Of a stretch of DNA of 64,000 nucleotides, positions 10,239 to 19,297 are shown piece after piece. Source of the stretch: Kordia antarctica. GTDB lineage: Bacteria > Bacteroidota > Bacteroidia > Flavobacteriales > Flavobacteriaceae. The stretch is taken from positions 4,493,501 to 4,557,500 of the forward strand of contig NZ_CP019288.1 of the NCBI RefSeq assembly GCF_009901525.1. The letters are read 5' to 3'. Each line of letters begins with the position of its first letter. Position 1 is the first letter of the stretch. The notes under the pieces were generated by a model. That model saw nothing but the letters and a program-made list of their open reading frames with translations. It was not told where the DNA came from and searched no databases. The position numbers and the translations under genes are program-made.

Positions 10239-12476
10239 TTAATTCTTATCTTCTCTTGGTTTGCGATCTTCACGAGGTTTTCTATCGTCTCGTCTGTTAT
10301 CACGCCCGCCACTTGGGCGTTTGTCATCTCTTGGTGGTCTTGCAACATACCCTTCAGGTTTTGGTAAGATTGCTTTACGAGAAACTTTCTCTTTACGTGT
10401 CTTTGGATCAACTCCAAAATACTTAACGTCCAAAACATCTCCCATATTCACAATGTCAGTTACGTTATCTGTGCGTTCCCAAGCCAATTCAGAAATATGT
10501 AATAACACTTCGTTTCCTGGTGCTTCTATATATTCTACAACAGCTCCAAAGTCTAGCATTTTTACAACTTTCACTTCGTAAATGCTTCCTTTTTCTGGTT
10601 TGAACAATAAAGAATCTATTTTTGCCATTACAGCTTCAATACCTGCTTTTCCAACTCCTAAAATTTCAACAATACCTTCTTCAGTTACTGGATCTTCGTT
10701 AATAACGATTGTTGTCTCAGTTACTTTTTGCATCTCTTGAATTACTTTTCCACCAGGTCCAATTAAGGCTCCAATAAATTCGTTAGGAATTCTACGTGTA
10801 ACCATTGTTGGCGCGTGTTCTTTTACGTCAGCATTTGGTGTAGCAATCGTATCTGTTAGTTTAGTTAAAATATGTAAACGTCCGTCACGAGCTTGTTTTA
10901 AAGCATTCACAAGAATTTCGTATGACAATCCTTTTACTTTAATATCCATTTGACATGCTGTAATTCCTTCAGCAGTTCCAGTCACTTTAAAGTCCATATC
11001 TCCTAAATGATCTTCATCACCTAAAATATCAGACAATACAGCATATTTTCCAGATTCAGCATCAGAAATTAATCCCATTGCAATCCCAGAAACTGGTCTT
11101 ATCATTTGAACACCTGCGTCCATTAATGCCATTGTACCAGCACAAACAGTTGCCATTGAAGACGAACCGTTAGATTCTAATACTTCAGATACAACACGAA
11201 CTGTGTACGGGCAACTTTCAGGAATCATTCCTTTTAATCCACGTTGTGCTAAATTTCCATGTCCAACTTCTCTACGAGATGTTCCACGAATAGGTCTTGC
11301 TTCACCTGTACAAAAAGGAGGGAAGTTATAATGTAAATAGAAATTTTCTTCACCTTCGAATGATGGCATATCTATTTTATTTGCATCTCTAGACGTTCCT
11401 AAAGTTACAGTTGCTAATGCTTGCGTTTCTCCACGCGTAAATATAGACGAACCGTGTGTTGATGGTAAGTAATCTATCTCACACCAAATTGGTCTAATCT
11501 CGTCAGTTTTACGACCATCTAAACGTAAACCTTCATTTAAGGTTAAATCTCTAATGGCAGCTTTTTCAGCTTTGCGATAATAATCAGAAACTAAACCACC
11601 ATAATCTTCTAATTCTTCTTCAGAAAAAGTTGCTTTGATATCTGCTTTAATTTCTGCAAATGCAGCACTTCTTTCGTGTTTAGCCGATCCAGCTTTTGCA
11701 ATAGCATATACTTTATCGTATGCCATATCATGAACCTTCTTCTCTAAATCTGCATCTGTTCTTTCTCCTTCGTATTCACGAACTTCTTTCTTTCCGAATG
11801 CTTCTGCTAATCTTAGTTGAGCAGCACATTGTACTTTAATAGCTTCATGTGCAAACTTAATTGCGTCAGCCATTTCGTCTTCAGAAATTTCATCCATTTC
11901 ACCTTCAACCATCATTACAGAATCAGCGGAAGCTCCAATCATCATATCGATGTCAGATTCTGCTAATTGTGCTCTAGTTGGGTTGATAATGAATTCACCA
12001 TTTACACGACCAACTCTTGCTTCAGAGATGGCGCATTCAAATGGAAAATCTGATAATTGAATAGCTGCTGATGCTGCTAAACCTGCCATAGCGTCTGGCA
12101 TTACATTTTCGTCATGAGACATTAACTGAATCATCACTTGCGTTTCTGCTGTATAATCTTTTGGGAATAATGGACGTAAAACTCTGTCTACTAAACGCAT
12201 CGTTAACACCTCGCCATCACTTGGTCTTGCTTCTCTTTTGAAGAAACCACCAGGATACCGACCTGCAGCCGCAAATTTCTCTCTGTAATCTACCGTTAAG
12301 GGTAGAAAACCAAGATCTTTTTGTTCGTAATTGGAAACAACTGTACATAATAGCATACATTTTCCAGACTGAACAACAACAGAACCATGTGCCTGCTTTG
12401 CTAATTTTCCGGTTTCGATAGAAATTTCTCTTCCGTCACCAAGGTCTATAACCTCTTTAAAAACTTTTGGAATCAT
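10239..12476 (-). CDS. pnp: Polyribonucleotide nucleotidyltransferase (PNPase)
   Basis: PNPase is a phosphorolytic 3'-5' exoribonuclease that degrades mRNA in the cytoplasm. The order is standard: first RNase PH domain (about 12-145), all-alpha domain, second RNase PH domain (about 325-460, with [20 protein letters not shown] and [17 protein letters not shown]), KH domain (about 555-615, IGPGGK loop) and S1 domain (about 620-690). A basic, disordered Arg/Asp tail ([19 protein letters not shown]) probably adds RNA affinity. It lies downstream of rpsO on the same strand, the classic rpsO-pnp order, with a hairpin and about 165 bp between them. Confidence 0.96.
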   Translation of the reverse strand: MIPKVFKEVIDLGDGREISIETGKLAKQAHGSVVVQSGKCMLLCTVVSNYEQKDLGFLPLTVDYREKFAAAGRYPGGFFKREARPSDGEVLTMRLVDRVLRPLFPKDYTAETQVMIQLMSHDENVMPDAMAGLAASAAIQLSDFPFECAISEARVGRVNGEFIINPTRAQLAESDIDMMIGASADSVMMVEGEMDEISEDEMADAIKFAHEAIKVQCAAQLRLAEAFGKKEVREYEGERTDADLEKKVHDMAYDKVYAIAKAGSAKHERSAAFAEIKADIKATFSEEELEDYGGLVSDYYRKAEKAAIRDLTLNEGLRLDGRKTDEIRPIWCEIDYLPSTHGSSIFTRGETQALATVTLGTSRDANKIDMPSFEGEENFYLHYNFPPFCTGEARPIRGTSRREVGHGNLAQRGLKGMIPESCPYTVRVVSEVLESNGSSSMATVCAGTMALMDAGVQMIRPVSGIAMGLISDAESGKYAVLSDILGDEDHLGDMDFKVTGTAEGITACQMDIKVKGLSYEILVNALKQARDGRLHILTKLTDTIATPNADVKEHAPTMVTRRIPNEFIGALIGPGGKVIQEMQKVTETTIVINEDPVTEEGIVEILGVGKAGIEAVMAKIDSLLFKPEKGSIYEVKVVKMLDFGAVVEYIEAPGNEVLLHISELAWERTDNVTDIVNMGDVLDVKYFGVDPKTRKEKVSRKAILPKPEGYVARPPRDDKRPSGGRDNRRDDRKPREDRKPREDKN

Positions 12477-12612
12477 AAATTTTTTTTAATTCTAATTAAA
12501 CAAAGGTCGTTGTGTTGTTGTTGTGTGTAGTTGTTGTTTTGACCCAATGAAAAACCAGTGATAATAGCTTTTTATTACTTTTCACTTTCGTGAGAAGGCA
12601 CTCTTATATATT

Positions 12613-12637
12613 AAAAAAAGAGGCACGAAGCCTCTTT
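12613..12637 (-). terminator. Terminator or processing hairpin between rpsO and pnp
   Basis: AAAGAGGC (12617-12624) pairs with GCCTCTTT (12630-12637) around a five-base loop. On the minus strand it is followed by a run of T's. It would end rpsO transcripts or attenuate read-through to pnp. Confidence 0.85.
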
Positions 12638-12642
12638 AGTTT

Positions 12643-12912
12643 TTATTTTCTTAATCCTAATTCTACAATTATCGCACGATATCTGTTGATCTCAGTTTTC
12701 TTTAAGTAATCAAGTAAGCTTCTTCTTTTACCTACTAACATTACTAGAGAGCGCTCTGTATTATAATCTTTACGATTTTTCTTTAAATGCTCTGTTAAGT
12801 GATTAATTCTGTGCGTGAATAATGCAATCTGACATTCTGATGTTCCAGTGTCAGTTGCTGATTTTCCATGCTTTGCGAAAATTTCCGCTTTAACTTCTTT
12901 AGTTAAGTACAT
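12643..12912 (-). CDS. rpsO: 30S ribosomal protein S15
   Basis: The 89-residue protein is the standard S15 length. Motifs include GTSECQIALFTHRINHLTEHLKKN and HKKD-region equivalents RKDYNTERSLVMLVGKRRSLLDYL, which bind the 16S rRNA central domain during early 30S assembly. It is the first gene of the rpsO-pnp pair. In many bacteria S15 represses its own mRNA through a leader structure; I did not identify one here. Confidence 0.97.
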   Translation of the reverse strand: MYLTKEVKAEIFAKHGKSATDTGTSECQIALFTHRINHLTEHLKKNRKDYNTERSLVMLVGKRRSLLDYLKKTEINRYRAIIVELGLRK

Positions 12913-13153
12913 GCCAATATTAATTTTAATGATTTTTATGTATCAATACGTATCTCGTATCAAGCGGCAAATATACTACTATTTTTTAGATACCAAATTA
13001 ATAATTAAACCTTTTTGATTGCTAACAGTCTTATAATCATAAATGTTAAAAATTGTTAATTATGAAATGAGCCATCACAATTGGTTGGTACCAAACTGAT
13101 AGGATTATTGGCGAATTCCATCTAACAAAATTAAAAATTTAAAAACAAAACAG

Positions 13154-13984
13154 ATGAAAACCACATTCAAAATGCAACGAGGGATTTTCTTTTTAGTAGT
13201 AAGTCTCTTATTAATTACAACAGCTTGTCAAAACGAAGATGAAACTTCTTTAGCTGCAGAAGGAGCCGAACTAAACAGCGAACTTGCACTCCGAAGTGCA
13301 GACATTGATTTAATTTCTGATGATATTGGAATTATCGTAGAAGAAGCCTATCAAGAAGACGAATCACAGGTGTCTTTTTTACCAACTTGCGTCACCATTA
13401 CAACAGTACTTACCACAGGTTCTAGAACACGAACTATAGATTTTGGTCAAGGATGCGAATTACCCAATGGAAATGTGCTTAGTGGAATTATTACCATAAG
13501 CCACGAAGTTGACAACAATCCGGCTCGAAGAATGATTGCCGTTACTTTTGATAATTTTCACAGAAATGATGTATTAATAGAAGGAACACGAAGCATAGAA
13601 CGTGTTGTATCAAATGATGCTGGAAATCCACAATCAACTGCAACAGTAAATATGCAGGTTACTTGGCCAAATGGCGCGACATATTCACGTGAAGGAACAA
13701 GAATCCGTGAATGGATTGAAGGTGTTGGTTCAGGAACTTGGACGGACAATGTATTTTCTATTACGGGAAGCGTAACGACCACAGGAGTGCTTGGAAATAC
13801 GCATGCAGCTACTATTACAACTGCATTACGTAGAGAATTAGCGTGTCCTTTTATTGTAAGCGGAACCGTAATTTTATCCAGAAATAGTGCATCAGGAACA
13901 TTAGTTTTTGGTGACGGAAGTTGTGATAATGAAGCTTCTTGGACGAATCCAAACGGAGTAACACAAACAATTTATTTAAACTAG
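13154..13984 (+). CDS. Putative lipoprotein of unknown function
   Basis: The 276-residue protein has a lipoprotein signal (FFLVVSLLLITTAC, Cys25 as lipid site) followed by an acidic linker. The rest is Thr/Gly/Ser-rich beta structure with repeated RTIDFGQGCELPNG and GTLVFGDGSCDNEASW segments, the paired Cys suggesting disulfides. I do not recognise a named family, though proteins of this look are widespread in Flavobacteriaceae. It stands alone between rpsO and accD with its own long 3' spacer. Confidence 0.75.
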   Translation: MKTTFKMQRGIFFLVVSLLLITTACQNEDETSLAAEGAELNSELALRSADIDLISDDIGIIVEEAYQEDESQVSFLPTCVTITTVLTTGSRTRTIDFGQGCELPNGNVLSGIITISHEVDNNPARRMIAVTFDNFHRNDVLIEGTRSIERVVSNDAGNPQSTATVNMQVTWPNGATYSREGTRIREWIEGVGSGTWTDNVFSITGSVTTTGVLGNTHAATITTALRRELACPFIVSGTVILSRNSASGTLVFGDGSCDNEASWTNPNGVTQTIYLN

Positions 13985-14377
13985 AAATCTAACAACCTGA
14001 GTTCGATATAAGTTTACTCAAATGAAATTTTAAACATATTTTTAAAACAAGTGCTAAGTATCTGATTTTCATTTTTTTATTTTCGTTTTCTTTGTTCGCA
14101 CAAAGAATACTGAATCAAGTTCAGCACAGGCTTCACAAAAGAAAGTGCGCTTTTCCAGAGGTATTTTTAGTTTTTCTTTTAAGGAAAAACTAAAACCGCA
14201 TGAATTTTTCTAAATTTTCTCCAAGGATTCGAAAATTCTTAACGAAAAATCCCTGCTATACTGCGGAAAAGACAAAAAACAATCTGAAACTTTATATCGA
14301 ACTCACGTTAACAGTTTTAGGAAATAAAAAAGCATCCAATTGGATGCTTTTTTTGTACGATATGTTTTAAAACAAAA
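13985..14377. other. Intergenic spacer with hairpins
   Basis: No gene was seen. It holds an inverted repeat in which TTTTAGTTTTTC (from 14165) pairs with GAAAAACTAAAA (to about 14195). A repeat-like segment (TGAATCAAGTTCAGCACAGG near 14111) resembles dispersed intergenic palindromes. It ends in a strong terminator at 14326. Confidence 0.55.
14326..14354. terminator. Bidirectional rho-independent terminator
   Basis: AAAAAGCATCCAA pairs with TTGGATGCTTTTT, a perfect stem followed by T's. It serves the convergent lipoprotein gene and accD. Confidence 0.92.
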
Positions 14378-15235
14378 TTACGCGCGTATTGGCTGATTTT
14401 GAATTAAATCAATATATAAGTTGATTTTGTTTTTGAGTGCTTTTCTGTGTGTAATGAAATCCAAAAATCCGTGCTCTAATAAAAATTCAGAGGTTTGAAA
14501 ACCTTCTGGCAAATCTTTTCCAACGGTATCACGCACAACTCTTGGTCCTGCAAATGCAATTAATGCGCCTGGTTCTGCAATATTAATATCTCCCAGCATT
14601 GCAAATGAAGCAGTTGTTCCTCCAGTTGTTGGATCGGTACATAATGAAATATACGGAATTCCAGCGTCTGCTAATTGTGCTAGTTTTGCAGAAGTTTTTG
14701 CCAATTGCATTAATGATAAAGCTGCTTCCATCATACGTGCACCACCAGATTTTGAAATAATCATGAATGGAATGTTGTTTTTTAGTGAATATTCTGCGGC
14801 ACGCGCAATTTTTTCTCCAACAACACTTCCCATAGAACCTCCAATAAAAGAGAAATCCATACAAGCAATGACTAAATCTTTTCCTTTCGATTTTCCAACA
14901 GCAGTTCTAACAGCATCTTTCAATCCTGTTTTTTCTTTGGCATCTTTTAGTCTGTCAACGTATTTTTTACTGTCTTCAAATTTTAAAGGATCTTTAGAAG
15001 TTAGATTTTTATCTAATTCTTTAAATTCTCCTTCATCGAATAATATTTCGAAATATTCTTTACTTCCAATACGAACGTGATATCCATCTTCGGGACTTAC
15101 GTAATAGTTTTTTGCCAATTCTTCTGAATCTACAATTTTCCCCGTTGGTGATTTGTACCAAAGTCCTTTAGGAGTATCTTTTTTATTTTCTGTGGAAGTT
15201 TGAATTCCTTTTTCTTTTCTTTTAAACCAAGACAT
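14378..15235 (-). CDS. accD: Acetyl-CoA carboxylase carboxyltransferase subunit beta
   Basis: AccD, with AccA, transfers CO2 from carboxybiotin to acetyl-CoA to make malonyl-CoA for fatty acid synthesis. The crotonase-type core is clear: [56 protein letters not shown] and [10 protein letters not shown] (residues about 120-250). The length of 285 is normal. The N-terminal zinc-ribbon region ([18 protein letters not shown]...[12 protein letters not shown]) has no cysteines: the positions of the usual CPxC and CxxCGYH read SPTG and SPEDGYH. This subunit therefore probably binds no zinc. Confidence 0.94.
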   Translation of the reverse strand: MSWFKRKEKGIQTSTENKKDTPKGLWYKSPTGKIVDSEELAKNYYVSPEDGYHVRIGSKEYFEILFDEGEFKELDKNLTSKDPLKFEDSKKYVDRLKDAKEKTGLKDAVRTAVGKSKGKDLVIACMDFSFIGGSMGSVVGEKIARAAEYSLKNNIPFMIISKSGGARMMEAALSLMQLAKTSAKLAQLADAGIPYISLCTDPTTGGTTASFAMLGDINIAEPGALIAFAGPRVVRDTVGKDLPEGFQTSEFLLEHGFLDFITHRKALKNKINLYIDLIQNQPIRA

Positions 15236-15632
15236 AATGATCTATAATTTATGATTTAGATTGAATGTTCAATCTGTATCGTTGGTATCAATTAGTTAGT
15301 TTTTACTTGCGTAAGCTGACAAAATTACTGTTTTTATTAGTGAAACTCAAAATTTGAATCCGCTATCTATCATTTTGATGCTTTATAGTCCTAAAAAACC
15401 TCGTTTATAAACTGATTTTACTCAGTATAAACGAGGTTCTTGTTTTTGATTATTTTTTTGTTTTTCACTTTCCACTTTCGTGAGAATAGCCGCGTTAGGG
15501 ATTGAGGCATTTGTTGAAGCTCTTTTGAGATTCCTGCCTACGCAGGAATGACAAAAAGCGACTGCCGAAAGCCCGACGATTTTAGTTTGCTGAGGTTTTC
15601 TCGAAGCGAACTAAAATGGGAACGCCCAAATT
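15236..15632. other. Intergenic region with terminator and REP-like hairpins
   Basis: No gene was seen. From fbaA towards accD it holds three structures. First is an imperfect stem ATTTTAGTTTGC (15579-15590) / GCGAACTAAAAT (15606-15617). Second is a perfect 8-bp stem ATTCCTGC-CTAC-GCAGGAAT (15530-15549), typical of dispersed repeats reading CCTGCGTAGGCAGGAATG. Third is the probable fbaA terminator at 15397. The accD promoter must also be here. Confidence 0.6.
15397..15438 (-). terminator. Probable rho-independent terminator of fbaA
   Basis: AACCTCGTTTATA (15397-15409) pairs with TATAAACGAGGTT (15426-15438). On the minus strand the stem is followed by TTTTTTAGG. Confidence 0.75.
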
Positions 15633-16700
15633 TTACAACGTATTCACATTGTTCAAATCTTCAAATGCTTGTTTTAAACGTGTTTTGAACGTCAATTCGC
15701 CTTCACGTAACCATTTTCTTGGATCGTATGTTTTTTTGTTAGGAATGTCGTCTCCGTCAGGATTTCCAATTTGTGCCGCTAAGTATCTTTGATTGGTTAA
15801 CATATAATCACGAATTCCTGACATGAATGCGAATTGCAAGTCCGTATCAATGTTCATTTTAATTACTCCGTAACCGATTGCTTCTCTGATTTCTTCTAGC
15901 GTAGAACCAGATCCGCCGTGAAATACAAAGTCAATATGATTGTGCTCAACATTGTATTTTTTAGAGATATGTTCTTGCGAATTTTTTAAGATTTTCGGCG
16001 TTAATTTCACGTTTCCTGGCTTATAAACTCCGTGAACGTTTCCAAAAGCAGCCGCAATTGTAAATCGTGGACTTACTTTCATCAACTCTTCGTATGCGTA
16101 GGCAACTTCTTCTGGTTGTGTGTATAATTTAGAATCGTCCACATCGCTGTTGTCAACTCCATCTTCTTCACCGCCAGTTATTCCTAATTCTATTTCTAAC
16201 GTCATGCCCATTTTGCTCATGCGCGTTAAATATTTTTTACAAATTTCGATATTTTCTTCAATTGGTTCTTCCGAAAGATCGATCATATGTGAACTATATA
16301 ATGGTTTTCCAGTTTCGGCGAAGTGTTTTTCGCTTGCGTCTAACAAACCATCAATCCAAGGTAATAATTTTTTTGCGCAATGATCGGTGTGTAAAATAAC
16401 AGGAACTCCATATGCTTCTGCCATTACATGTACATGTTTTGCGCCTGCAATAGAACCTGCGATTGCTGCTTTTTGGTCTTCGTTGGAAAGTCCTTTTCCA
16501 GCGTTAAAATGTCCGCCACCATTAGAGAATTGTATAATTACGGGAGCATTTAATTCTGCGGCTGTTTCTAAAACACCGTTTATAGTGTTTGATCCAACAA
16601 CATTTACAGCTGGTAAAGCAAAGCCTTTTTCTTTGGCTAATTTAAAAATTTCTTGTACTTCATTTCCAGTAGCAACTCCTGCTTTGATTGTATGACTCAT
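15633..16700 (-). CDS. fbaA: Class II fructose-bisphosphate aldolase
   Basis: This is a zinc-dependent glycolytic/gluconeogenic aldolase that cleaves fructose 1,6-bisphosphate to DHAP and glyceraldehyde 3-phosphate. The 355-residue length and sequence match the class IIA (E. coli FbaA) type. Visible motifs are LHTDHCAKKLLPWIDGLL with zinc-binding His and active-site Asp, LEIELGITGGEEDGVDN, AAFGNVHGVY, FVFHGGSGS and KMNIDTDLQFA. It is monocistronic, with hairpins downstream. Confidence 0.96.
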   Translation of the reverse strand: MSHTIKAGVATGNEVQEIFKLAKEKGFALPAVNVVGSNTINGVLETAAELNAPVIIQFSNGGGHFNAGKGLSNEDQKAAIAGSIAGAKHVHVMAEAYGVPVILHTDHCAKKLLPWIDGLLDASEKHFAETGKPLYSSHMIDLSEEPIEENIEICKKYLTRMSKMGMTLEIELGITGGEEDGVDNSDVDDSKLYTQPEEVAYAYEELMKVSPRFTIAAAFGNVHGVYKPGNVKLTPKILKNSQEHISKKYNVEHNHIDFVFHGGSGSTLEEIREAIGYGVIKMNIDTDLQFAFMSGIRDYMLTNQRYLAAQIGNPDGDDIPNKKTYDPRKWLREGELTFKTRLKQAFEDLNNVNTL

Positions 16701-16956
16701 TGCGTTTTAGTTTTTTTGTTTGGTTTACAAAAGTACTAAAAATGTAAAGAGTTTTTACGTAGTTGCTAATTTTAGAAGCGAATGAGCAATCACTTTTACG
16801 AATTTGATAATTTATTGCGTTTTGATGTTGTGATAACTGCTAAAATGTTTGTGTTTTTGCTGAAAAATTGATTTGTTGTTGGTGGTTTTGAAGAAGAATT
16901 TTAGTGTGATTTGTAACTGTCTGATGGCGCAAACGTTATAGTTTGGTTTTCAATAT

Positions 16957-17931
16957 TTAGTGTGCGACTAAGTTCTTATCTATTTTCAATGCTACTTCTC
17001 TTTCTAATGTTGATAAAGTTTGTCTTATCTCGTTAGCTATTGCTTCTATAACAGGAACTGCTACAGAATTTCCCATTTGTCTATACATTTGTGTACGAGA
17101 TACAGGAAAAATAAAGTCTTTAGGGAAACCCATAGTAGCTTTACATTCGTTTTCTGATAATAGCCTCAAACCCGTTTCACCATCTTTAACAAAAGTACCT
17201 GTTAATCGTTGGATTTTATGATAACTAGAAACTAATGTTTTAATTGGAAAATTTGAATTTTCATCTACAATTTGCGGTCTTCCATCATTTTTTTTGAAAA
17301 TATATGAGTTTTGTAAATGTTTAGAAATATTATAACCTTGTTCATGTGTTTCTATAAATTTACCAATTCCAACCTTGGTTTCGGATTGCTTTGGCCAATT
17401 AAAATCAATTAAACTATTAGAATCATTCTTAAATCCAACAATATATATTCTTTTTCTATGTTGAGGAACTTTAAAATCGGCAGAATCTAAAATTTTGAAA
17501 TCAACCCAGTATCCAAGTTCATTTCTTAAAGTATCAATAATGGTATCAAATGTTTTTCCTTTATCATGATTCTTTAAACCAGCAACATTTTCTAGTAAGA
17601 AACTACTAGTTTTTTTTTCCTTTAAAATTCGTACTATGTCAAAAAACAATGTTCCTTGTGTTGGATGTTGAAATCCTTCCCGTTTACCTATAGTGCTAAA
17701 AGGTTGACACGGAAATCCAGCAGTTAATACATCATGATTAGGAATAGACTTTATATCAATTTTTGTAATATCTCCACTTGGCATTTCAGCAAAATTTTTC
17801 AAATAAGTTTTTTGGCTAAAAGTATCCCATTCAGAACTAAATACACATTCAAATTCATTTCTTTCAAAACCCATTCGAATTCCTCCAATGCCAGCAAATA
17901 AGTCTATAAATTTGAATTTTTCTTTATTCAT
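16957..17931 (-). CDS. DNA (cytosine-5-)-methyltransferase of a type II R-M system
   Basis: The 324-residue C5-cytosine methylase protects host DNA. The conserved motifs are in order: SAM-binding DLFAGIGGIRMGFE (I, residues 10-23), GFPCQPFS with catalytic Cys75 (IV), ENVAGL (VI, 114-119), QHRKRIYIVGF (VIII), a target-recognition stretch, and RLLSENECKATMGFP (IX) with QMGNSVAVPVIEAIA (X). It follows the nuclease gene by 63 bp on the same strand, so the two form an operon with the nuclease first. If the partner is MspI-like the target could be CCGG; that is an inference. Confidence 0.93.
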   Translation of the reverse strand: MNKEKFKFIDLFAGIGGIRMGFERNEFECVFSSEWDTFSQKTYLKNFAEMPSGDITKIDIKSIPNHDVLTAGFPCQPFSTIGKREGFQHPTQGTLFFDIVRILKEKKTSSFLLENVAGLKNHDKGKTFDTIIDTLRNELGYWVDFKILDSADFKVPQHRKRIYIVGFKNDSNSLIDFNWPKQSETKVGIGKFIETHEQGYNISKHLQNSYIFKKNDGRPQIVDENSNFPIKTLVSSYHKIQRLTGTFVKDGETGLRLLSENECKATMGFPKDFIFPVSRTQMYRQMGNSVAVPVIEAIANEIRQTLSTLEREVALKIDKNLVAH

Positions 17932-17994
17932 GAATATTGTTTTGTTAAAAATAATTTTTTTTAATTAAAACTTTACGATTATCATAAAAAGTTA

Positions 17995-19266
17995 TCAATT
18001 ATTTATTGAAGATAAAATAGGCATTTTTAATTGAATTCTTTTTCCTCTTTGTTTTGATGGATATGTCCAAGAAAATGGTGTTGAAAATTTTAATGTTGAG
18101 TTTTTCATTATATAATCAATATACTTATCATACTCGAAAAAGTGAATCTTTCCGTTCGAATTTATTAGTACGAAGTTTGAAATTTGTTTTGATGAATCTA
18201 TTAAGTTTTCGATGTCGTGAGAGCCTTTAAGACACCATTCTGTCAATAATTTTGCTTTACCTTTCATTAGATTTGAAAATTCTTCAATTGTGTAATTTAT
18301 TGGAAGATTGTCTTCAAATTCCGAATACGTAGGATAATTTTGAAATAATTTTAAGTAGGTTTCTAATTTTGTACCTGCACAGTTAAGAACTCTAATAAAG
18401 TCATCTGCTTTATAATCATGACAACTTACCCTTTTTTTTGTAGTATTCTTAATGGAAATTGTTTCTGAAATAATTTCACCATCTATAGTTGTTATTTGTA
18501 TAAAAAGATCCGTTTTAGGATTACCTCCATTCTTGAGTAACGGAATTGAATTTGTTGTGTGAATTTTTATAATATCATTTTTGTTTAACTGATACTTTTT
18601 TAAAATAGTATCAATGATAATGTCATAAGTTGAATACTCTTTGATTGCTTTATATCTTTTGAGATACGTTTTATTATTTAACCACTCAGAAATTTCTTTT
18701 TCTAATTTATTTCCTTGAATGCCATAAAAACTTCCAGCTTCTCGTATGGATTTAAACTTTTGTTCGGATTGAATATCTTCAAATAAAGATGATTTTTCCT
18801 CGTAATATGTTTGCAAGAATTCAACAAACTCTGATAAAGTGAATAGGTGAGTTGCAGGACAATAAAATTCTTTATTGATGAACTTTTCTCTTAAACTAAT
18901 AAAATTTGAGTTCTGTAGTTCTTCATCGGAAACAAGATATATTGTAGAAATGATATCTTCTGATAGATTTGATAATCTTAATATTCCATCAAGATCATAA
19001 AATCCAATTTTTGCTCTATCACTTCTAAATGAATTTGATGACCTAACTATAATTCTTTTATCATCAACAGTATGTATTACAAAGTTTGCTAAAAACTGAT
19101 CTTCATAATCAAAAGCTCTATGTTTAAAATTGACTTTCTTTTCAAAATCTTGAATTATTCCATGATTTTTTAATTCAGAAAGTTGAGTTGTTATAAATAA
19201 AGTCATTCCTTGTCCTGAAAGGACTTTACTTTTGTTACTTTCGGATAAGGCTTTTTTTATGTCCAT
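17995..19266 (-). CDS. MspI-family type II restriction endonuclease
   Basis: This 423-residue protein is paired with a C5-cytosine methylase. The region around residues 247-284 reads GGNPKTDLF...SIKNTTKKRVSCHDY. It matches, from memory, the catalytic block of R.MspI (SPKTD...NIKHSSKKKVS..EYD), with the same spacing from Asp253 to Lys273. A C-terminal SWTYPSKQRGKRIQLK segment matches MspI's NWTYASGSKAKKMQFK. It is about 160 residues longer than MspI, with an extra N-terminal domain of unknown role. The MspI catalytic Asn117 position is Ser271 here. It starts 31 bp after the end of tamL on the same strand. Confidence 0.82.
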   Translation of the reverse strand: MDIKKALSESNKSKVLSGQGMTLFITTQLSELKNHGIIQDFEKKVNFKHRAFDYEDQFLANFVIHTVDDKRIIVRSSNSFRSDRAKIGFYDLDGILRLSNLSEDIISTIYLVSDEELQNSNFISLREKFINKEFYCPATHLFTLSEFVEFLQTYYEEKSSLFEDIQSEQKFKSIREAGSFYGIQGNKLEKEISEWLNNKTYLKRYKAIKEYSTYDIIIDTILKKYQLNKNDIIKIHTTNSIPLLKNGGNPKTDLFIQITTIDGEIISETISIKNTTKKRVSCHDYKADDFIRVLNCAGTKLETYLKLFQNYPTYSEFEDNLPINYTIEEFSNLMKGKAKLLTEWCLKGSHDIENLIDSSKQISNFVLINSNGKIHFFEYDKYIDYIMKNSTLKFSTPFSWTYPSKQRGKRIQLKMPILSSINN

Positions 19267-19297
19267 TTAATAGGGTTTTGTAATTTAGAGAACCAAC

